From NCBI GenBank assembly GCA_040218815.1, contig JAVJQS010000015.1:248001-312000 (forward strand): DNA of 64,000 bases. The letters run 5' to 3'. The position numbers and the translations under genes are program-made. Under the pieces are notes generated by a model. The model saw only the letters and a program-made list of their open reading frames with translations, had not been told where the DNA came from and made no database searches. Numbering within the stretch: position 1 is the first letter of the stretch; every line of letters begins with the position of its first letter. Source of the DNA: JAVJQS01 sp040218815 (GTDB lineage Bacteria > Bacteroidota > Bacteroidia > Flavobacteriales_E > Vicingaceae). Shown in pieces: positions 58,292 through 64,000 of the stretch.

Positions 58292-59556
58292 TGAATATTC
58301 CCGAAACGAGCCTTAAGCGAATTGTAATAATAGGAGGAGGGTTTGGAGGCTTGCATCTTGGTAAATCTTTAAAAAATAAAGGTTTTCAGGTGGTGATGTT
58401 AGACAAAAACAACTACCATACCTTTCAACCCTTACTTTATCAAGTAGCAACAGCAGGTTTAGAACCTGACTCTATAGCCTATCCAATTCGAAAAATATTT
58501 AAGTCAACAGATCATTTTTACTTTAGAATGGCTGAAGTTTCTGAGGTAATTCCTGAAAAGAAACTGGTTGTGACCAACATCGGAACGGTTGAATATGATT
58601 ATTTGGTGTTAGCAACAGGAACCACTACCAACTTTTTTGGTATGACGGAGCTGGAGGAACATGCTATGAGTATGAAAAGTGTATCAGAGGCGCTTGATCT
58701 TCGGAGTTTGATGTTACAAAATTTCGAAAAAGCTTTACTCACTGATTCTAAGGAAGAACAAGAAGCTTTAATGACTTTTGCAATTGTAGGTGCAGGTCCT
58801 ACTGGAGTTGAACTAGCAGGAGCCCTTGCTGAATTAAAAAATCACGTATTACCAGCTGATTATCCGGATTTAGACATTCGTCGAATGACAATTCACTTGA
58901 TCGAAATGGCTGATAAAGTCTTACCTCCAATGTCGAACCATGCATCAAAAACGGCATTAAAATATTTAGAAAAACTTGGAGCAACCGTCTGGTTAAATCA
59001 ATCTGTAAAAGAGTATGATGGAAAAAAAGTGACTTTTGCGAATGGAAAAACTTTATTGGCCGAAACACTAATATGGGCTGCTGGAGTTAAGGGAAATTTG
59101 GTTCAGGGTTTAGAAAAAGCGACGGTTGAAAAAGGGAGGTACAGGGTTAATAGAAACAACCTGATAGAAGGTTATGATGCGATTTATGCTATAGGTGATG
59201 TTTCAATTATGTATACTGATGCTTTTCCCAATGGACTGCCCATGTTAGCTCCGGTAGCAAATCAACAAGGCAATTTCTTAGCAAAAAACCTTATACGCCT
59301 AAAGCAAAACAAGTCAATCGAGGAGTTTGAATACTTTGATAAAGGAGTAATGGCTACTGTTGGGAGAAATCGAGCAGTAGTTGATTTAGAAAAAGTGAAG
59401 TTCAAAGGAACATTTGCTTGGTTTATTTGGATGTTTGTTCACTTACTAACTTTAGTAGGATTTAGAAATATGGTAGTTACTTTTTTTAACTGGTCCTACA
59501 ACTATCTAAACTTTGATAAAGGGGTACGACTAATTATTCGAAAATTTGAACGATAA
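58291..59556 (+). CDS. ndh: Type II NADH:quinone oxidoreductase
   Basis: This 421-residue non-proton-pumping NDH-2 oxidises NADH and reduces quinone at the cytoplasmic face of the inner membrane. It has the FAD-binding IIGGGFGGLHLG (~11-22), KNNYHTFQPLLYQVATAGLEPDSIAYPIR-type quinone-proximal block (~38-66), the NADH-binding FAIVGAGPTGVELAGALAEL (~158-177), and IYAIGDVS. The C-terminal amphipathic segment after LLTLVGFRNMVVTFFNW anchors it to membrane. It is coupled to the upstream SDR gene. It converges on the K+ regulatory gene with a 1-bp gap. Confidence 0.95.
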   Translation: MNIPETSLKRIVIIGGGFGGLHLGKSLKNKGFQVVMLDKNNYHTFQPLLYQVATAGLEPDSIAYPIRKIFKSTDHFYFRMAEVSEVIPEKKLVVTNIGTVEYDYLVLATGTTTNFFGMTELEEHAMSMKSVSEALDLRSLMLQNFEKALLTDSKEEQEALMTFAIVGAGPTGVELAGALAELKNHVLPADYPDLDIRRMTIHLIEMADKVLPPMSNHASKTALKYLEKLGATVWLNQSVKEYDGKKVTFANGKTLLAETLIWAAGVKGNLVQGLEKATVEKGRYRVNRNNLIEGYDAIYAIGDVSIMYTDAFPNGLPMLAPVANQQGNFLAKNLIRLKQNKSIEEFEYFDKGVMATVGRNRAVVDLEKVKFKGTFAWFIWMFVHLLTLVGFRNMVVTFFNWSYNYLNFDKGVRLIIRKFER

Positions 59557-59557
59557 A

Positions 59558-60241
59558 CTACTCTTTGAGTAAATTTTTGATGTCCTTATTGTCCCCGTAA
59601 ATTACCATGATATCATTTTCTTCAAGCACCGTTTTGGGAGATGCTACACCTTGGACTTCATCAACATCTCTGTTTACACCAAGGACGTTTGTTTTTTCTA
59701 TACGTTTAATAGTGGTGAGAACAACTAAGTTGTGTTTTTTTCTAAACCCTACTTCTTGTAGCGTTTGTCCAGCATATTTTTTAGGAACATTTACTTCGAC
59801 AATACTGTATTGACCGCTTAACTCAAAGGAATCTACTACGCCTTTTAAAACCAATTTTTTAGCCCATCTTTCTGCAGCTTCTTCTTGTGGATGAACAACA
59901 TCGTCTACTCCGATCGCTTCTAATATAGTTTCATGTAAGGGAGTAATGGCTCTGCTGATTAAGCGCTTCACCTTTAGCTTTTTGAGCACTGCAGTGGTCA
60001 TAATGTTAGCTCCACTATCCTCACCAATTGCAACAATCACAACATCTGTGTCTTTTAAGGGTAATCCTGAAACGGTAAACTGATCGGTAGAGTCGAGGCA
60101 AACGGTATGTGAAATAGATTCTTTGAGCGAATCCACCTTATCCATATTATGGTCTACGCCAATAACTTCATTGCCTTGCTCAGTAAGTTTTTTGCTAAGT
60201 GAAGATCCAAAGCTTCCTAATCCGATGACTATATATTTCAT
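59558..60241 (-). CDS. TrkA/KtrA-type potassium channel regulator (RCK)
   Basis: This 227-residue cytosolic regulator gates a TrkH/KtrB channel. The RCK_N nucleotide-binding region has VIGLGSFGSSLSKKLTEQG (~4-22) and VIGVDHN, with VVIVAIGEDSGANIMTTAVL near 70-89. RCK_C (~135-225) has VNVPKKYAGQTLQEVGFRKKHNL. Single-RCK length indicates a KtrA-like protein. It follows the channel gene by 9 bp on the same strand, so both are in one operon. ADP/ATP or NAD(H) sensing is known for the family. Confidence 0.93.
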   Translation of the reverse strand: MKYIVIGLGSFGSSLSKKLTEQGNEVIGVDHNMDKVDSLKESISHTVCLDSTDQFTVSGLPLKDTDVVIVAIGEDSGANIMTTAVLKKLKVKRLISRAITPLHETILEAIGVDDVVHPQEEAAERWAKKLVLKGVVDSFELSGQYSIVEVNVPKKYAGQTLQEVGFRKKHNLVVLTTIKRIEKTNVLGVNRDVDEVQGVASPKTVLEENDIMVIYGDNKDIKNLLKE

Positions 60242-60250
60242 GTTGTAAAA

Positions 60251-62053
60251 TTAGTTGATTAAGATTTCCTCTTTTGAATAACGGTAATTTTTATACTTTT
60301 CTTTATTGACTAGCGCAATTAAAATACTCAACATACTTACTCGGCCAATAAACATTACCGCTATAATAATGAATTTACTGGAAGTGGAAAGCTGGGAAGT
60401 GATTCCAACGCTTAAACCAACTGTGCTATAGGCGGAAAAACACTCAAATGCAATTCCTAGCATATCTTTTTCAGCGTCTAGATAAGATATTAAAAAGGTG
60501 GCTGTTCCTATCACGACCAATGAAAGGGAAATTATTGCAAATGAACGTCGAACAGAAATATCAGCAATTTCTCTTCGAAAGATTTCAATTCTATTCTTTC
60601 CTCTGGCTAAGCTCCAAAAATTTAGGGTTGCAATAGCAAAAGTGCTTGTTTTTATTCCCCCTCCAGTGGAAGCTGGTGATGCACCTACCCACATTAATAA
60701 CAATACTAACATAAGAGTAGATAATCGTAAGGAGGAAATATCGACTGTATTAAAGCCAGCTGTTCGCGGAGTGGCTGCTCCAAATAAGGCCGTTATTACC
60801 TTTCCGAAAGGACTGTGTTCAGCTAGGCTGTTTTCGTATTCAAAGAAATAGAATACCATTCCTCCAATAACAAGTAAAGTGAAGGTTGTAATTAGGGTAA
60901 TTCGAGAGCTTAGATTAACTACCCAAGGTTGCACTATATTATCTCTCCTTAAGTTAAAAAGATAGGGGATGAGTCGCTTTATAATCAAGTATTTAATATA
61001 ATTGAAAAGATTAAAGACAATAGGAAAGCCCAAGCCTCCGAATATAAAAAGCACCATAATTATACTCTGTAAGCTATAATTAAAACGAAAGTCGCTAGCA
61101 AATAGGCTTTCACTCAAAGTGGAGAATCCAGCGTTACAAAAAGCAGAAACGGAATGAAAAATGGAGAAAAAACTACGATCTGAAAAAGTGGCAATTACTT
61201 CACTTGAGAGACTAGAAAATATAATTATAGCACCTAAAGCTTCTATTATAAAAGTGATTATAATAATATTTTTCAGAGTGGAAAAAACTTCGCCAATTTT
61301 ATCAGAACTTGTTAAGTCACCAATCATGACAGTACTTTCATAAGAGCTACCACCTCTAAAAAAATAACTAAAAAAACTTGCAAAAGTCATAATTCCAATT
61401 CCTCCTAATTGAATGAGTACCAAAATAATACATTGTCCAAAGAAAGTGAAGTAAGTACCAGTGTCTACAACTACTAAGCCCGTTACACAAACAGCACTAG
61501 TCGATGTAAAAAGTGCATCGATAAAACCAATTTCTTCATTAGTGGCATTGGGCAGCTTTAATAAAAAAGCACCAAAAACTATGATAGCTAAAAAACTCAA
61601 AATGAATATTTGAGCTGGGTTCAAATACGTCTTTTTTAGGTTGAGTTTTAATGCAGAAAATTCACGAATAAAAACTAAAAAGAGTGCTCCATAATTCCAT
61701 GCGTTTGAATTCAAGAACTTAAACCACGGAAAAATACTGAGGTCATCAATGATAATAATAGTAAAGAGTAGGAGACTGAAAATATCGAAAAACAAGGCTT
61801 TTAAAGGAGGCTTCTCCGTCTTTTTTAAGTAGCGTGCAATAGTGGAAATTATTCCTACAAGTAATGTGGAAGTATAGAAATAATTTAAGAATAATGCAGT
61901 CTTATCATCTTGGTTATAACCAAAGTCGTAAAAAACTAATAAGACAGCAATAAAGCTAACTAGGAGTGGGCTAAGACGCAATCTGTTGTAAACTAATTTT
62001 TTCGAAATAAACTGGCTCAAAGTAGGTTTTCTGCACTTAATTTTATGGTACAA
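60251..62053 (-). CDS. TrkH/KtrB-type potassium transporter
   Basis: This 600-residue integral membrane protein has four pore-loop repeats with selectivity-filter glycines: TSTSAVCVTGLVVVDTGTYFTFFGQ (~180-204), FHSVSAFCNAGFSTLS (~303-318), FGAATPRTAGFNTVDISSL (~423-441) and ECFSAYSTVGLSVGIT (~541-556). An extra ~140-residue N-terminal extension holds four or five membrane helices, longer than E. coli TrkH (483 aa) but usual in Bacteroidota. TTG 62053 is the only early start, so the N-terminus is uncertain. It is the first gene of the K+ operon. Confidence 0.92.
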   Translation of the reverse strand: MYHKIKCRKPTLSQFISKKLVYNRLRLSPLLVSFIAVLLVFYDFGYNQDDKTALFLNYFYTSTLLVGIISTIARYLKKTEKPPLKALFFDIFSLLLFTIIIIDDLSIFPWFKFLNSNAWNYGALFLVFIREFSALKLNLKKTYLNPAQIFILSFLAIIVFGAFLLKLPNATNEEIGFIDALFTSTSAVCVTGLVVVDTGTYFTFFGQCIILVLIQLGGIGIMTFASFFSYFFRGGSSYESTVMIGDLTSSDKIGEVFSTLKNIIIITFIIEALGAIIIFSSLSSEVIATFSDRSFFSIFHSVSAFCNAGFSTLSESLFASDFRFNYSLQSIIMVLFIFGGLGFPIVFNLFNYIKYLIIKRLIPYLFNLRRDNIVQPWVVNLSSRITLITTFTLLVIGGMVFYFFEYENSLAEHSPFGKVITALFGAATPRTAGFNTVDISSLRLSTLMLVLLLMWVGASPASTGGGIKTSTFAIATLNFWSLARGKNRIEIFRREIADISVRRSFAIISLSLVVIGTATFLISYLDAEKDMLGIAFECFSAYSTVGLSVGITSQLSTSSKFIIIAVMFIGRVSMLSILIALVNKEKYKNYRYSKEEILIN

Positions 62054-62138
62054 TGTTAGGACTTTCTAATAAAAGAATACACTCCAAGCTTCAAACAGTA
62101 TAGTCTGTTTTTTAATCATTTGCAGACAAGATTAAATG

Positions 62139-62172
62139 AAAAAGCCCTAAAATCTCTAATGATTTTAGGGCT
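62139..62172 (-). terminator. Rho-independent terminator of the YceI gene
   Basis: AGCCCTAAAATC / GATTTTAGGGCT (12 bp, perfect) with a 6-nt loop. On the minus strand it is followed by five T residues. It lies 19 bp after the yceI stop. Confidence 0.88.
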
Positions 62173-62191
62173 CTAATAGAAAGTATTAAAT

Positions 62192-62785
62192 TTAACTGGT
62201 TGCGCCCACTTTAAATTTTACTGTAAAATTATCATAAATAGCTTTATCACCTAGGTCGTCAAAAAATGAACCTGAACCGTATCTAATTCCAAATTTAGTT
62301 CTATCAATTTCTACTTCTCCAACTGCTACCACTTTATCTTCTTCCATTTTTATAGTCGCAGGGATTTCTACTTTTTCTGTGTGGCCTTTGATAGTTAGAT
62401 CTGCCATAATTATGTAGTTCTCTCCTTCAACTTTTTTCGTACTATTAATTTTTAAAGTTGCAGTCGGATGATTTTCAACCCCAAAAAAATCATCAGAATT
62501 CAAGTGACCTGCAAGCTTTGCATTTGTTTCAGGATCTTTGATATCAGTAATGATTATACTTGACATGTCAATTACAAGCATGCCATTACTAAGGTTGCCA
62601 TCTTCTACATTAATTAAACCTTCCTTAACTTTAATAGTTCCTTCATGTTGACCGGTAACTTTCTTACCTATCCATTCTATGGAACTAATTTTATTATTTA
62701 CTTTTAACTCTTTGGCTTTTGTTCCGCCAGCATACATTGCTGTAGTAATCAACAACATTGATGCAATACTCAATACTTTTTTCAT
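62192..62785 (-). CDS. YceI family lipid/isoprenoid-binding lipocalin-like protein
   Basis: This 197-residue periplasmic protein has a signal peptide ending near MYAGG (residue ~20). The YceI beta-barrel signature is SIEWIGKKVTGQHEGTIKVK-like (~36-55), followed by TSSDDFFGVENHPTATLKI-type sequence and DLTIKGHTEKVEIPA, with DRTKFGIRYGSGSFF near the end. Family members bind polyisoprenoid or quinone-like ligands. It is divergent from dinB across a 94-bp region holding palindromes, and it has its own terminator. Confidence 0.93.
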   Translation of the reverse strand: MKKVLSIASMLLITTAMYAGGTKAKELKVNNKISSIEWIGKKVTGQHEGTIKVKEGLINVEDGNLSNGMLVIDMSSIIITDIKDPETNAKLAGHLNSDDFFGVENHPTATLKINSTKKVEGENYIIMADLTIKGHTEKVEIPATIKMEEDKVVAVGEVEIDRTKFGIRYGSGSFFDDLGDKAIYDNFTVKFKVGATS

Positions 62786-62811
62786 TTTTATTTGATTTTA
62801 AAATTATACGA

Positions 62812-62819
62812 CAAATATA
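62812..62819 (-). promoter_or_regulatory. -7 box TATATTTG for the YceI gene
   Basis: On the minus strand, TATATTTG (perfect TAnnTTTG) ends 26 nt upstream of the YceI ATG. A TTTG exists 11 bp further upstream, which is too close for a normal -33. The outer edge of the box (62819) touches a 12-bp palindrome. Confidence 0.5.
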
Positions 62820-62830
62820 TGTATATACAT
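62819..62830. promoter_or_regulatory. 12-bp palindrome ATGTATATACAT between yceI and dinB
   Basis: A perfect inverted repeat abuts the YceI -7 box, and a second short palindrome TACATGTA occurs at 62841-62848, 10 bp further. Together they could form an operator controlling the divergent pair. The protein that binds is unknown, and AT-rich palindromes can arise by chance. Confidence 0.35.
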
Positions 62831-62879
62831 CAAATGTTTATACATGTAAATATTTTTTTAACATTTTTCTTTATTCCTC

Positions 62880-63965
62880 ATGGAAATTAACAAGGAAGTG
62901 GTAAAAAAGATCATTCACATTGATATGGATGCGTTTTATGCATCGATAGAACAACTAGATAATCCTGATTTAAAAGGTAAACCACTAGCAGTTGGTGGCT
63001 CGAGGGAAAGAGGGGTAGTGGCAGCTGCAAGTTATGAAGCTCGAAAGTTTGGAGTGCATTCAGCTTTAGCCTCAAGTATTGCAGCAAGGCGCTGTCCTGA
63101 GTTAATTTTTGTAAAACCACGCTTTGACCGATACCGAGAAATATCTCAGCATATAATGGAGATTTTTAGGCGTTATACTGACTTGGTTGAACCACTTTCC
63201 TTAGATGAAGCTTACTTGGATGTTACCTATAATAAACAAGGGTACCAATCGGCTATTAAAATTGCCCTGTTAATTCGTCTACAAATAGCAGACGAAATCG
63301 GCTTAACCGCCTCTGCAGGAGTTTCTTTTAATAAGTTTTTAGCAAAAACGGCATCAGACATCAACAAACCAAATGGATTGACAGTAATACTTCCTGAAGA
63401 TGCAACAGCCTTTATTGAAAGATTGCCGATTGAAAAGTTTCATGGTATTGGAAAGGTTACTGCAAAAAAAATGCATGAATCAGGTGTTTTTTTTGGAAAA
63501 GACCTTATGCTGCTTGGAAGAGCCGAATTGATGAACCGGTATGGCAAAGCAGGAAAACACTTTTATAATATTGTTACCTCTAATGATCAACGAGAAGTAA
63601 AACCTAATCGAATTCGTAAGTCGATAGGTGCTGAAAGTACATTTTCTGAAGACTTAACAACTAAGGAGAATTTTATTGAAGCGTTAAGAAAGATACATGA
63701 AAAAGTCATTCAACGCCTTGTAAAAAGCGGTCGAAAGGGGAGGACCATCACTTTAAAAATTAAATATTTTGATTTCATTCAAAAAACACGCTCCCTCACC
63801 CTTGATAACTACACTAATTCTTCAGATAAGATATGGGAGATAGTTCTTCAGCTATTAGAAGATCCTATTCTGCCAGAAAAAGGTGTTCGACTATTTGGAA
63901 TTACGATTTCTAACTTAGATATAAAAGACACTGAAGAAAAGGGGCAGCTAACCTTAGAATTTTAA
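62880..63965 (+). CDS. dinB: DNA polymerase IV (Y family)
   Basis: This 361-residue translesion polymerase matches DinB length. The palm/finger signature IIHIDMDAFYASIEQLDNP (~12-30) contains the first catalytic Asp. VVAAASYEARKFGVHSA marks the Y-family finger/nucleotide region, and LSLDEAYLDVT (~103-113) contains the second Asp/Glu. ASDINKPNGLTVI, the HhH KFHGIGKVTAKKM and the little-finger domain with KSIGAESTFSEDL follow. The final LTLEF may be a beta-clamp-binding motif (the QLxLF type; here GQLTLEF). Expression may be damage-linked, but no LexA box is evident. Confidence 0.95.
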   Translation: MEINKEVVKKIIHIDMDAFYASIEQLDNPDLKGKPLAVGGSRERGVVAAASYEARKFGVHSALASSIAARRCPELIFVKPRFDRYREISQHIMEIFRRYTDLVEPLSLDEAYLDVTYNKQGYQSAIKIALLIRLQIADEIGLTASAGVSFNKFLAKTASDINKPNGLTVILPEDATAFIERLPIEKFHGIGKVTAKKMHESGVFFGKDLMLLGRAELMNRYGKAGKHFYNIVTSNDQREVKPNRIRKSIGAESTFSEDLTTKENFIEALRKIHEKVIQRLVKSGRKGRTITLKIKYFDFIQKTRSLTLDNYTNSSDKIWEIVLQLLEDPILPEKGVRLFGITISNLDIKDTEEKGQLTLEF

Positions 63966-64000
63966 GAGCTTAAAACTTGTTTATTTAAATTATATTGAAA

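Overview
The window looks like chromosomal DNA of a marine-type Bacteroidota, most likely order Flavobacteriales. The supporting signs are low G+C, secreted proteins with type IX secretion (T9SS) C-terminal sorting domains, a 287-residue primary sigma factor without region 1.1, -7 boxes of the form TAnnTTTG instead of Shine-Dalgarno sites, a split methylmalonyl-CoA mutase and a fused E1 alpha/beta dehydrogenase. The genus cannot be fixed from this sequence. Genes are packed tightly, with many 4-bp overlaps and convergent pairs separated by 0-15 bp. I see no rRNA, tRNA, CRISPR array, insertion sequence or prophage.

Layout. 0.1-2.4 kb: aroQ / thioredoxin-fold protein / ridA, divergent from xerD. 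2.5-10.5 kb: a T9SS protein with an Omp28-like CxxC domain, recG, a WD40 protein, pheT and a pterin dehydratase. 10.7-14.5 kb: htpG, then a LemA-TPM-TPM operon, with a perfect 30-bp palindrome between them. 14.7-20.5 kb: primary sigma factor, an unknown protein, a TerB-DnaJ protein, a small exported protein, a rhomboid protease, an orphan lipoprotein and a HisKA_2-type sensor kinase. 20.5-24 kb: methylmalonyl-CoA mutase subunits. 24-30 kb: Rel/SpoT, then fur, STAS, purA and an OstA-like protein. 30-33.6 kb: a T9SS protein, a 71-residue protein and a large phosphodiesterase-TPR-sulfotransferase fusion broken by an in-frame TAG. 33.6-41.4 kb: lipid kinase plus LTA-synthase-like pair, an unlisted 50-residue membrane protein, fused branched-chain E1, lipoate ligase and PEP carboxykinase.

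41.6-50.8 kb is an AT-rich surface-glycan locus: methyltransferase, multi-pass membrane protein, two glycosyltransferases, flippase, hexapeptide acyltransferase, sulfotransferase and two FkbM methyltransferases. It runs into a 1207-residue T9SS protein, and base composition appears to change inside that gene near 51.78 kb. 54.5-64 kb returns to housekeeping genes: rdgB, cyclophilin, a DUF3127 protein with an SSB-like tail, a YdjM-type membrane hydrolase, a TPR protein, an NAD-binding protein, NDH-2, the Trk/Ktr potassium pair, YceI and dinB.

The most unusual element is the 29.96-33.65 kb unit, where a fused phosphohydrolase/TPR/sulfotransferase is coupled to a tiny upstream protein and carries an amber codon within its last domain. 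Other points of interest are the glycan locus with its composition break, promoter boxes almost touching start codons, and the lipid kinase/LTA-synthase-like pair in a presumed Gram-negative.
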